A stretch of 35,459 nucleotides of DNA from Salinarimonadaceae bacterium (GTDB lineage Bacteria > Pseudomonadota > Alphaproteobacteria > Rhizobiales > Beijerinckiaceae). Within the stretch, counting starts at the first letter, position 1, and the number at the start of each line of letters is the position of its first letter. Both the position numbers and the translations under genes were made by a program. The DNA lies in NCBI GenBank assembly GCA_007693435.1, contig REDO01000102.1, forward strand, positions 1-35,459. Reading direction: 5' to 3'. Shown here piece after piece: positions 1 through 7,014 of this stretch. The notes beneath the pieces were generated by a model. The model had not been told where the DNA came from. It worked only from the letters and a program-made list of their open reading frames with translations, and did not search any database.

Positions 1-375
1 ATACAAGAGAACGTCTTTGCCCAGCGAAGCACGAGCAAAGGCCGCCGCGGCGTCGCGCTCGGCGAAATCCGTCACGGATCCGACGCTCCAGCGGCTGGTG
101 ACGACGCGCGAAGCGAGCCCCGTCGAGGGCGGCGCCATTCGCGCGCGCGCGAACGAGAGCCCGGCGCCGCGTTCGGGCCCGAAGAAGGGGCTCGCCTCGA
201 AGGAACGCGCGGGCCGGCGCGTCGTCGCAACGAGCAATTCAGGCTCGCCTACGATCGAGCCGCGTGGATCGTCGCCCGGTCCGGCGCCGCCATCCGTTCC
301 GAAGCAGCCGGCGAGGCCGAGGGCGGCAGACGATGCCGCGAGGCGGAGCATGGCGCGGCGGGAGATCATGGTCAT
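1..375 (-). CDS. DUF900-type alpha/beta hydrolase lipoprotein (partial, 3' end beyond window)
   Basis: Leftward open frame with no stop before the window edge; 125 codons are visible. The N-terminus reads MTMISRRAMLRL, then a hydrophobic stretch ending in a lipobox LAGC (Cys24). That predicts a lipoprotein, possibly exported by Tat because of the SRR pair. After the signal come segments ELLVATTRR, FFGPERGAGLSFARA and a proline-rich step, which match the start of the DUF900 alpha/beta-hydrolase family (esterase/lipase-like, substrate usually unknown). The catalytic Ser/Asp/His region lies outside the window. ATG at 375 and an in-frame ATG at 369 are both possible; neither has a clear ribosome binding site. 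It is divergent from the DUF3750 gene. The family call rests only on the N-terminal third. Confidence 0.7.
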   Translation of the reverse strand, partial: MTMISRRAMLRLAASSAALGLAGCFGTDGGAGPGDDPRGSIVGEPELLVATTRRPARSFEASPFFGPERGAGLSFARARMAPPSTGLASRVVTSRWSVGSVTDFAERDAAAAFARASLGKDVLLY

Positions 376-500
376 TACCAAATCACGAGATGGCGAGAGG
401 GCTTGCGTCGAGCTTCTCGTTGCTCCCCGATTGGGGCGCAGGTTGGGCGGCGGCGCGCCAGGCGCGCATGGACATCACCCGGGAGAGACATTTCGAGCAA
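376..500. other. Divergent intergenic region
   Basis: This is the gap between the leftward hydrolase gene and the rightward DUF3750 gene. It must hold both promoters if each gene is transcribed separately. I see no convincing -35/-10 pair, operator or terminator in it. Confidence 0.4.
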
Positions 501-1340
501 ATGGGTAAACCATATCTTAAGCATGGCCGCGCGCGCCGCATCCTCCGCGCGGCCCTCGCCGCATTCGTGGCGCTGTATCTTCTCCCGCTCGGAACGCACG
601 CGCTTTGGCGCCTTTATCAGCATGATCAGGCATCCTCCTGGTCCACCGCCAACTGGTCGAGCGCCGGCCTGCTGCCCGCGCCTTCGACCCACCCCGAGGC
701 GGTCGTCCGGATCTACGCCGCGCGCGCGGGTCGATGGCGCGGGATCGTGGCGCATCACAGCTGGATCGTGCTGAAAGAGGAAGGCGCTTCGGCCTACACG
801 CGCTTCGACAAGGTCGGTTGGGGAACGCCGGTTCGCGAGAACGGCTGGGTCCCGGACGGGCGCTGGTTCTCGCAGGAACCCGAAACAATCGTCGCGATCG
901 ATGGACCGGAAGCGGAGCGGCTCATCGCGCGCATACGTGACGCCATCGCGCGCTATCCCTACGCCACGCGCGGCGGATATCGGGCCTGGCCCGGGCCGAA
1001 TTCGAACACGTTCGTCGCCTGGATCGCGAGGCAGGTTCCCGAACTGCGCGCTGTCCTGCCGTCAAACGCGATCGGCCGGGACTGGGCGCCCGGCGCGTTC
1101 GACTTCGGGCCAACGACGAGCGGCGAAGGAATCCGGCTGTCGTTCGGCGGCTATGCGGGATTCGCGCTGGGGAAATCGGACGGCCTGGAGCTGAACCTGC
1201 TCGGTCTCGTCGCCGGGCTCGAACCGCTGCGGCTCGGCGTCAAATTGCCGGGCTGGGGCGACTTGCGGCTCCTTCCGCTCCGCGCTCCGGACCAAACGAA
1301 AACCACCGCCCGGGATGCGGACGGCGGTTTGCATCGATGA
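501..1340 (+). CDS. DUF3750 family membrane-anchored protein
   Basis: A 279-residue protein with an N-terminal hydrophobic segment (about residues 13-35, RRILRAALAAFVALYLLPLG) that is either a membrane anchor or an uncleaved signal. The body matches what I recall of DUF3750: VVRIYAARAGRWRGIVAHHSWIVLKE, a W-G-P/NENGW-like step, YPYATRGGYRAWPGPNSNTFVAWIAR, and a glycine-rich C-terminus. The PNSNTF stretch is the most recognisable signature. No biochemical function is established for the family as far as I know. I chose ATG 501 because the anchor follows it immediately; in-frame starts upstream at 468 and 264 would add a basic low-complexity leader. It is probably unrelated to the secretion locus that follows. 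Confidence 0.72.
   Translation: MGKPYLKHGRARRILRAALAAFVALYLLPLGTHALWRLYQHDQASSWSTANWSSAGLLPAPSTHPEAVVRIYAARAGRWRGIVAHHSWIVLKEEGASAYTRFDKVGWGTPVRENGWVPDGRWFSQEPETIVAIDGPEAERLIARIRDAIARYPYATRGGYRAWPGPNSNTFVAWIARQVPELRAVLPSNAIGRDWAPGAFDFGPTTSGEGIRLSFGGYAGFALGKSDGLELNLLGLVAGLEPLRLGVKLPGWGDLRLLPLRAPDQTKTTARDADGGLHR
1303..1330 (+). terminator. Weak hairpin at the 3' end of the DUF3750 gene
   Basis: ACCGCC and GGCGGT form a 6-bp stem around a 12-nt loop, followed by TTT, just inside the end of the coding region. It could be a weak intrinsic terminator between convergent genes, but the T-run is short and the stem may simply be coding sequence. Confidence 0.25.
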
Positions 1341-1355
1341 AGCGAAGCCGGCGTT

Positions 1356-1598
1356 TCAGACCGGACGGTCGAGACCCTGCGCGGAGGACGGCGGCGAAGC
1401 AGCCACCTCATGCCACCACGTCCAGCACTCGGTTTCGATCGCCGGCATGATCGGCCGCGAACTGGGAAAGCGGCGATCGTTGCTGAAAGCGTCGCGCAGC
1501 GACGCGAGGCGCGCATTCGCCGAGTTGCGCTGATCCTCGTTCCCCTGCTCGGTCACGAAGAGAAGGCGGTAGACGATCTCGCGGTTGGGCATGCGCAT
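1356..1598 (-). CDS. Hypothetical protein, second gene of the leftward pair beside the T3SS operon
   Basis: An 80-residue unknown protein. The start ATG at 1598 has a good ribosome binding site (AAGGG, about 6 nt upstream) that overlaps the stop codon of the gene before it, so the two genes look translationally coupled. The N-terminal half (REIVYRLLFVTEQGNEDQRN, then ARLASLRDAF) is probably helical. The C-terminal half carries a WTWWHE cluster and a Pro/Ser-rich tail. I recognise no family. Small, coupled genes next to secretion operons are often chaperones or secreted components, but that is only context. It is also possible that it is not expressed. Confidence 0.5.
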   Translation of the reverse strand: MRMPNREIVYRLLFVTEQGNEDQRNSANARLASLRDAFSNDRRFPSSRPIMPAIETECWTWWHEVAASPPSSAQGLDRPV

Positions 1599-1601
1599 CT
1601 G

Positions 1602-1907
1602 TTACCCTTGAAAGAGAACTACATACTGGTTGGCGTACCGCTGCGTAACCTCAATAGGCAAGCGCTCGAACCCCTCGCTGAGTGAGCGCGCAGGGCCCCC
1701 TTGAAACGAGCCCGCACGAGTGCTTCTCTCGACCAGCGGCGCGACGGTCTGCGAAATGTCTGACGCCGGCGCAGGCGTTCCACCGGCGGCGCTCGCCTGC
1801 GCTTGCGCGAACGCAGAGTCCGCCGATGACTGGCCGGGCGTAATCGTGTCAGTCGCCTGCCTAATGCCCGGAACGATTCCGACCGGTGTGCCGAATGGGT
1901 TAGACAT
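1602..1907 (-). CDS. Hypothetical Ser/Gln/Pro-rich small protein divergent from the T3SS operon
   Basis: A 101-residue unknown protein. A possible ribosome binding site (AAGAGG) lies about 12 nt before the ATG at 1907. The N-terminal 50 residues are rich in Ser, Thr, Gln, Ala, Gly and Pro with few charges, the kind of flexible N-terminus seen in type III secreted proteins. The C-terminal part (RSLSEGFERLPIEVTQRYAN, then a hydrophobic YVVLF end) may form a helix. It does not look like a standard SctF needle: the length is near but I cannot see the needle helix-turn-helix pattern. It is transcribed away from sctI across a 308-bp AT-rich gap and couples to the gene at 1356-1598. A secreted substrate of the adjacent system is an inference only. 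Confidence 0.5.
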   Translation of the reverse strand: MSNPFGTPVGIVPGIRQATDTITPGQSSADSAFAQAQASAAGGTPAPASDISQTVAPLVERSTRAGSFQGGPARSLSEGFERLPIEVTQRYANQYVVLFQG

Positions 1908-2215
1908 CGAATCTACAAACCTCTTGGAGCATTTGAACGATCATAGCGCTTTCGGTCCGGGAATTCAAGAACCGCAGCCACAATGCAAATTGTCGCACAA
2001 AAATGTGAATCAATCACTAATCACGTATACATCTATAAATAAAACGAATTTCCCTAAGGATAATTCGTCACTCAATCGCATATTAAGTCCCGGCCCTCAG
2101 CTTCGGGGGCGCGACAGATTGGGCTATTAAACTTAATAAATTGCAATTAAGACAACTTCTTGTCGTACGGTTTCGACACATCTAAACTGTTCCGGTAGTC
2201 GCGAGGAGGTTGCAC
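1908..2215. promoter_or_regulatory. AT-rich divergent control region of the T3SS locus
   Basis: About 308 bp without a credible gene, visibly more AT-rich than the surrounding DNA (for example 2011-2060 and 2126-2155). It separates the two small leftward genes from sctI, so both promoters should lie here. It contains several TTAA half-sites (around 2085, 2127, 2133, 2147) but not at the 7-nt spacing of a CtrA box. It also holds CACA-AAAA-TGTG near 1997 and the inverted repeat listed separately at 2161-2178. I find no convincing HrpL, TtsI or sigma-54 element. Confidence 0.55.
2161..2178. promoter_or_regulatory. Inverted repeat TGTCG-N8-CGACA, candidate operator
   Basis: A perfect 5-bp inverted repeat with an 8-nt centre, ending 37 nt before the proposed sctI start. 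Its position suggests a regulator site for the operon. The arms are short, so chance is a real alternative. Confidence 0.3.
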
Positions 2216-2980
2216 GTGGATCCGCTGGCCCCAGCCATGATCAAGGGACTCGATCCAGCCGCGGCGGGGCAACCCGGCGTCGGGCGCCTGCCTGACCAGG
2301 CTGTGTTCCAGACCGTCTTTCAGGAGAGTTTAGCGTCGGCCCCTGCGGCCCGTCCGCTCGATCCGGCATCCGACCTGCGCACCTTCGGGCAAGGGTTTCG
2401 CGATCTCGAACACCAGCTGCGCGCGGACCGCGCCTCGATGATGCGGATGCTGGCGCCCACTTCCGCTACCGGCGAAGCGCACGGCAACAGCCATGGTTCG
2501 CACACCCAATACGGCATGGCGCAGGGCGAACGCGGACACTACCAGGACGGCGCGAGCCGCATGCTGGCCCGCGATTCAGACCGGGTTCGTCCGATCTATT
2601 CGGATCACGCCGCGCGTTCGGCCCCGCCCGTGGTGCATTCCGCGCTCGGCATCGATCCGGCCGTCGACGTGAACCGTATCGATTTCGCCGGCGAGATCGG
2701 CGCGGTCAGCCAGCGCCTCGAGGGCGTCATGGGGACCATCAGGGAGCGCATCGCGGATGCGGGCCCGAAATCGGCCGAACAATCCGTGCGTCACAACTCG
2801 GAGGTACAAGCGCTGATAAGGGAGGGCGACAAGCTCAACACGGAACGCAGCATGATGATGTCACTCCACCTCGCCGCCCATCAGGAAACACGCACGCGGA
2901 TGTTGTCCGCTTTCGAGCATATGGCAGGCATGGTGAAGAAAATTAACGAGATATTCAACCAGCTCAAGCAAGGATCGTAA
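2216..2980 (+). CDS. sctI: SctI-like type III secretion inner-rod protein
   Basis: A 254-residue protein and first gene of the injectisome operon. I chose GTG 2216 because a strong GAGGAGG site at 2203-2209 sits 6 nt before it; TTG 2210 would be too close. The C-terminal 45 residues (MMMSLHLAAHQETRTRML, then FEHMAGMVKKINEIFNQLKQ) are a long amphipathic helix resembling the conserved C-terminus of SctI/HrpB/YscI rod proteins, which polymerise at the tip of the export gate. SctI proteins are usually about 100-150 residues. Here some 100 extra residues, His/Gly/Ser-rich around 80-110, precede the helix. Position directly before sctJ supports the call. The alternative is another early secreted component. 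Confidence 0.62.
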   Translation: MDPLAPAMIKGLDPAAAGQPGVGRLPDQAVFQTVFQESLASAPAARPLDPASDLRTFGQGFRDLEHQLRADRASMMRMLAPTSATGEAHGNSHGSHTQYGMAQGERGHYQDGASRMLARDSDRVRPIYSDHAARSAPPVVHSALGIDPAVDVNRIDFAGEIGAVSQRLEGVMGTIRERIADAGPKSAEQSVRHNSEVQALIREGDKLNTERSMMMSLHLAAHQETRTRMLSAFEHMAGMVKKINEIFNQLKQGS

Positions 2981-3003
2981 TTCCGCGAAAGGTCGCCTCC
3001 AAG

Positions 3004-3837
3004 ATGCCTTCGTCCGCGCCTCGCCTCTCTCAACCCGGTCACCTGCGCGCGAACCCTCTGCGCATCGCAGTCGTGGCCTTCTGCCTATTTCTGGGAGCTT
3101 GCCAGGTCGAGCTCTATCGGGGATTGTCGCAGCGTGAGGCGAACGAGATGATCGCTGCGCTGTCGCGGGTCGGAATCGAAGCCAGACGCGAGGAGGCCGA
3201 CGCCACGTCTTTCCGCGTCATGGTTGCGGAGAAGGATTTGCCGCGAGCCGTCGAGGTCCTCGACAAGGCCGGGCTGCCCTCGGAGCGTTTTCAGTCTCTC
3301 GCCGAAATTTTCCCCGGCGACGGCCTCATCGTTTCGCCCTACGAACAGCGAATCCGTACGATGCATGCCCTCAATCAGGAGATCGCCCGTTCCATCACGA
3401 CGATTTCCGGCGTTCGAAATGCGCGGGTTCACATCGTTCTGCCGGAACTCGATCTTCGCGGGCAGCCCATGAACAGGCCGTCCGCCTCGGTCATGATCCA
3501 TCACGCCGCGAACCTGGATTCGGAGGAGCTCGCGTCGCGTGTGCGCCTGCTCGTCGCCAACGCGGTGCAGGGCATGAATTTCCGCGACGTGGCCGTCGCG
3601 TTCTTTCCGGTTGGCTCCGCAGAGGTCGCGACGCCGCTTTCGGCGCAGCCTGACGGCTCGCCTGCAGCCTCTCCCGCACGCTCGGAACCCGAGCTGGCGC
3701 CACAAGTAGACACCCAGCCCACGGTCGGCCTCGCGCGGTACGTGTTCTGGTTCGCTGCGTTGGTGGCCATCGGCGGCGCCGGGGTTCTTGCGTTGCGCGA
3801 TCATCAGCGCCGTCGCCGCCTGGGGACGCCCGTATGA
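3004..3837 (+). CDS. sctJ: SctJ, inner-membrane ring lipoprotein of the T3SS
   Basis: A 277-residue YscJ/HrcJ/PrgK-family protein that forms the inner ring of the injectisome base. It has an N-terminal signal with lipobox LGAC (Cys33), followed by VELYRGLSQREANEMIAALS, the typical first ring-building domain. Next come the segment FPGDGLIVSPYEQRIR and the second domain, with SISGVRNARVHIVLPE-type sequence (here ITTISGVRNARVHIVLPE) and the SASVMI strand. A Pro/Ala-rich linker leads to a C-terminal membrane helix (about residues 246-264) and a basic tail. The length is normal for SctJ. The stop overlaps the next start in ATGA (3834-3837). Confidence 0.93.
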   Translation: MPSSAPRLSQPGHLRANPLRIAVVAFCLFLGACQVELYRGLSQREANEMIAALSRVGIEARREEADATSFRVMVAEKDLPRAVEVLDKAGLPSERFQSLAEIFPGDGLIVSPYEQRIRTMHALNQEIARSITTISGVRNARVHIVLPELDLRGQPMNRPSASVMIHHAANLDSEELASRVRLLVANAVQGMNFRDVAVAFFPVGSAEVATPLSAQPDGSPAASPARSEPELAPQVDTQPTVGLARYVFWFAALVAIGGAGVLALRDHQRRRRLGTPV

Positions 3838-4577
3838 AGGGTCGTATCGACCATCTAGACGAGAACCGGACGAGGCGCCCGGGCTCCGAGCCACGACGCC
3901 GACGCGCCGCCATGCTTCTCGTCGAAGCCACGGAGAGTCCCGAGGCCATTCTCGAACTCGTTGGCCCCGAACGGGCCGCCGCCGCCATGCAGCTTCCACG
4001 AGGCTCGATCGAAGCGATCCTGCAGGCGAGACCGGCCGCGCGGCGCCGCTTCGCACGAAGGCTGCGCGAGCGCCTCGGCCTCAGTTGCGCGGCAGTCGCC
4101 GCCGCGGCGGCCCTGCCCGACGACGCGGGCCTCGCGCGCGCCGTCCGGCTGTTCGGCGTCGCGCTGCGGCTCACCGGCGAACCGCGCGTCCTGCCACGCG
4201 AACGCCGTCGAGAACTCGCCCGGGAATATGGCGAGGAAGCCGTCGGATTCGCCTTGCCCCAGCGCGCGCGCCTGGCGCCGTATGAAAAGGCGCTGGAGGA
4301 GATCGTCGGCGCGGACGACGAAGCAGCCGATGCGGAGCTGTTCGTCGCCGCGCTCGCCGCCGGCGAGAACCCGGTCGCCACCGCCGCGGCGCTGCGGCTG
4401 GGACTCGCTCCGCCCGCCTCGGGAAAACCGGTGACGGACGTGTTCGGAGCGCCCATCGAAACCCTGCCGGCAGTCGCCGCCGACGCCCTCGAGGCTTCGG
4501 CCAGAGCTGCGCTCGACGAGCCGGCGAGGCCTGCCCATCCAGACGCGAACCACGCGTTGGAAAGCGGCGCTGCATGA
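3834..4577 (+). CDS. sctK: Probable SctK, sorting-platform accessory protein
   Basis: A 247-residue, Ala/Arg/Glu-rich, mostly helical protein between sctJ and sctL, which is where sctK (nolU in rhizobia) normally lies. SctK links the cytoplasmic sorting platform to the inner ring. Its sequence is poorly conserved across families, so the assignment is mainly positional. Visible features are LPRGSIEAILQARPAARRRF, RLTGEPRVLPRERRRELARE and a C-terminal segment with a lone FGAPIE. The start overlaps the sctJ stop (ATGA) and its stop overlaps the sctL start (ATGA). An internal ATG at 3912 would remove a basic leader of 26 residues. Confidence 0.55.
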   Translation: MKGRIDHLDENRTRRPGSEPRRRRAAMLLVEATESPEAILELVGPERAAAAMQLPRGSIEAILQARPAARRRFARRLRERLGLSCAAVAAAAALPDDAGLARAVRLFGVALRLTGEPRVLPRERRRELAREYGEEAVGFALPQRARLAPYEKALEEIVGADDEAADAELFVAALAAGENPVATAAALRLGLAPPASGKPVTDVFGAPIETLPAVAADALEASARAALDEPARPAHPDANHALESGAA

Positions 4578-5167
4578 GCGGAGCTTCGACTTACTCACCG
4601 GCCAGAAAGGTCATCCCGAGCGTCGACATGCGCATCGTTCTCGACGCAGGCGCCTACCTTTCGGACGCGCGCCGGATCCACGGCGAGACCAAGGAAGTGG
4701 TGCGCAAAGCGCGGGAGGAAGGACGCGAGCAAGGCTATCGCGAAGGCTTCAACCGCGGGCGCAACGAGGCGCTGGCCCAGCTCGTCGAGGCGATCGGGCA
4801 GGTGCGCCAGCGGCTCACGGCCTCTGATGAGGAGCTCGCAGAGATCGTGTTTTCAGCAGTCGAGCAGATGCTGGGCGAGATGGATGCGCGCGAAACGGCT
4901 CTGCGCTGTGTGCGGCGCGCGCTCGACGACGCGGCCGCCGACGTCTGGGCGATCGTGCGTGTCGCGCCTGATGACCTGACCGAGGTGGAAGAGGGACTGC
5001 GCGGCCTGCCGATGGCGAGCGCGTGGCCGGAGATCAAGGCGATCGAGCCCGACCCGCTTCTCAAGCGCGGCGAAATCATCCTCGAGACGCCCAAGGGGCG
5101 CGTGCATGTCGGACTGCGCCAGCAATTGTCACGGCTGAAGGCCGGGCTCCAGAGTCTGGAGGGCTGA
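4574..5167 (+). CDS. sctL: SctL, T3SS ATPase stator
   Basis: A 197-residue HrpE/YscL/FliH-type stator that tethers the SctN ATPase to the sorting platform. The N-terminus contains a KVIP-type segment. Residues 40-85 form a charged coiled coil with GYREGFNRGRNEAL spacing. The C-terminal domain has the FSAVEQMLGEMD helix and WAIVRVAPDD strand, then RGEIILETPKGRVHVGLRQQL, close to the family's C-terminal signature. ATGA overlap with the upstream gene; only 3 nt separate its stop from the sctN start. Confidence 0.87.
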   Translation: MSGASTYSPARKVIPSVDMRIVLDAGAYLSDARRIHGETKEVVRKAREEGREQGYREGFNRGRNEALAQLVEAIGQVRQRLTASDEELAEIVFSAVEQMLGEMDARETALRCVRRALDDAAADVWAIVRVAPDDLTEVEEGLRGLPMASAWPEIKAIEPDPLLKRGEIILETPKGRVHVGLRQQLSRLKAGLQSLEG

Positions 5168-5170
5168 TCC

Positions 5171-6544
5171 GTGAATGCGCAGCCTCCCCTGCCCGCCCCG
5201 CGCGAAGAAGGCTTCGGCGGACGCCTCGCCAAGCTTCAGCGCGCCGTCGGCCGCATCGACACGAGACGCTCGTCCGGCCGCCTGTTGGCGGTGACAGGTC
5301 CGCTCATCCGCGCAGAGCTGCCCGGCGCCGAGGTGGGAGAATTGTGCGAGTTGCGTGATCCCGATACGGGCGACATCAGATTCGCGGAGGTCGTGGGCAT
5401 AGACCACGCCACCGTCTTTCTTGCTCCATATGGCGGGAATTCGGGCCTCTCGATCCGGACTGAGGTCGTCGGCCTGCGGCGACCGCCGAGCATCACCTGC
5501 GGTGATTTCCTGCTGGGAACGGTCATCGACGCGCTGGGCAACTTCATGGATTGGGGCGAGTCCACCGAACCGCCGCGTCCGGGGCCCGACGCCGAGCGAC
5601 GACCCATATCCGGCCAGGCGCCGGACCCGATGTCGCGTCGTCCGATTTCGACCCCGATCGGCATCGGGGTGCGCGCCATCGATTCAGTGCTCACCATGGG
5701 CGAAGGCCAACGCATGGGCATTTTCGGCACCGCCGGCGGCGGCAAGTCGACGCTTATGTCCGAAATTGTCCAGCGCTGCTCTGCGGACGTCACCGTCGTC
5801 GCCCTCGTCGGCGAGCGCGGCCGCGAGGTGAACGACTTCATCGAAAAGTCTCTGACGCCGGAGAGCCGCAAGCGGACGATCGTCGTCGTCGCGACCTCGG
5901 ATCGCCCCTCCGTCGAGCGCATGCAGGCCTCACTGACCGCGACGGCGGTCGCCGAACATTTTCGCGACAAGGGCCTGAAGGTCCTGCTTTTCGTCGACAC
6001 CGTGACGCGTCTCGCGCGGGCGCTGCGCGAAATCGGCCTTTCGGCCGGGGAACCGCCGGGCCGGCGCGGCTTCCCGCCCTCCGTCTACTCCACGCTGCCG
6101 CTGCTCGTGGAGCGCGCCGGACCGGCCGCGCGCGGATCGATCACAGCCTTCTACACTGTGCTCGTTGAAGGCGACATGAACTCCGATCCCGTCGCGGAAG
6201 AGGTGAAGAGCCTGCTCGACGGTCATATCATCCTCTCGGAAAAGCTCGCCGGGCAGAACCACTACCCCGCCATCGACGTGCTCGTCAGTCGCTCCCGTCT
6301 GTTCAACGACGTCACGACGCAGGACCATCAAACGGCCGCGGGCAAGCTGCGCGAACTCTACGCCCGCTACCAGGAGATGGAGCTGCTGATTCAGGTGGGC
6401 GAGTATAAGCAGGGCGCCGATCCGTTGAACGACGAGGCCGTGCAGAAGATCGGTGCGATCAAGACGTTCCTGAAACAGCGTCCGGGCGAGATTGCGAAGT
6501 TCGACGACACGGTCGCTGCCATGAGACAGATCGCGGGCGTCTGA
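5171..6544 (+). CDS. sctN: SctN, T3SS ATPase
   Basis: A 457-residue cytoplasmic hexameric ATPase that unfolds and releases substrates from chaperones. The GTG start at 5171 has GGAGGG about 9 nt upstream. The N-terminal beta-barrel covers about residues 30-105. Walker A is GTAGGGKST (186-194, Lys192). GERGREV (214-220) carries the catalytic Glu region, and Walker B LLFVD ends at Asp276. It is followed by TRLARALREIGLSAGEPP and RRGFPPSVYSTLPLLVERAG, the signature shared by SctN and FliI. The C-terminal helical domain is complete. Injectisome context (sctJ, K, L, O, Q) argues against FliI. The Walker A has a glycine where SctN proteins usually show a valine (GVGKS), a minor change. TGATG overlap with sctO. 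Confidence 0.95.
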   Translation: MNAQPPLPAPREEGFGGRLAKLQRAVGRIDTRRSSGRLLAVTGPLIRAELPGAEVGELCELRDPDTGDIRFAEVVGIDHATVFLAPYGGNSGLSIRTEVVGLRRPPSITCGDFLLGTVIDALGNFMDWGESTEPPRPGPDAERRPISGQAPDPMSRRPISTPIGIGVRAIDSVLTMGEGQRMGIFGTAGGGKSTLMSEIVQRCSADVTVVALVGERGREVNDFIEKSLTPESRKRTIVVVATSDRPSVERMQASLTATAVAEHFRDKGLKVLLFVDTVTRLARALREIGLSAGEPPGRRGFPPSVYSTLPLLVERAGPAARGSITAFYTVLVEGDMNSDPVAEEVKSLLDGHIILSEKLAGQNHYPAIDVLVSRSRLFNDVTTQDHQTAAGKLRELYARYQEMELLIQVGEYKQGADPLNDEAVQKIGAIKTFLKQRPGEIAKFDDTVAAMRQIAGV

Positions 6545-7014
6545 TGCGGGAGAAACTGGCGCAACTCGCAACCGTCCGCACGCTGCGCGCCAGGCAGCGA
6601 AGGCGCGAATATGTCGAGGCGCAGGCTGAGATGGCGCGCAGGGAGAGCGACGTCGCCGAACGCGAGCAGGAAGTCGGAGCCACGCATGCCGGCCTCACCG
6701 AGGCCAAAAGCCCCCTCCACAGCGCCGGCGTCGGCCTCGACGCGGCGGAGATCGAGCGCCGGAACGATCTTGTGAGCCGATATGAAGGCGCCCTGCTCTA
6801 TGCCAAGCGCGACGCCGTGCGCGCCCGCAAGCACCGCGACAGTTTTCGCGACGAGCTCGAGCGCCGCCGCGACGCCATGCGCATGGCGGAAAACGCGGTC
6901 GAGCAGCTGGTGGTCGTCGACGAGAGACTCGCCGACGAGGAGATCCGCATAGCCGAGCTTCAGGAAGAACTTCAGGCCGAGGCGCCGCCCAAATCGCGCT
7001 GGAGCAAGGTATGA
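6544..7014 (+). CDS. sctO: SctO, T3SS ATPase central stalk
   Basis: A 156-residue, strongly charged, helical hairpin protein between sctN and sctQ, the standard position of SctO (YscO/HrpO; FliJ analogue). This protein forms the stalk between the ATPase hexamer and the export gate. Two long coiled coils are visible, about residues 5-55 (RTLRARQRRREYVEAQAEMA) and 75-140 (SRYEGALLYAKRDAVRARKH), separated by a short Pro/Gly-containing turn. SctO is conserved in shape more than in sequence, so the call uses length, coiled-coil content and position together. Starts within the sctN stop (TGATG) and ends with an ATGA overlap into sctQ. Confidence 0.8.
   Translation: MREKLAQLATVRTLRARQRRREYVEAQAEMARRESDVAEREQEVGATHAGLTEAKSPLHSAGVGLDAAEIERRNDLVSRYEGALLYAKRDAVRARKHRDSFRDELERRRDAMRMAENAVEQLVVVDERLADEEIRIAELQEELQAEAPPKSRWSKV

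Noticed and set aside
17-508. Rightward open frame of 163 codons at the left edge
   Set aside because: It lies opposite the lipoprotein gene, is Arg/Ala/Ser-rich low complexity and has no family features; the leftward frame has a clear signal and lipobox.
2095-2120. Possible rhizobial tts box (CAGCTTCGGGGGCGCGACAG)
   Set aside because: Only a few bases match the TtsI consensus and the order of half-sites is wrong.
1720-2130. Rightward open frame of 136 codons across the small leftward gene and the AT-rich gap
   Set aside because: No ribosome binding site or recognisable domain, and composition changes midway; it is antisense to the better supported 1602-1907 gene.
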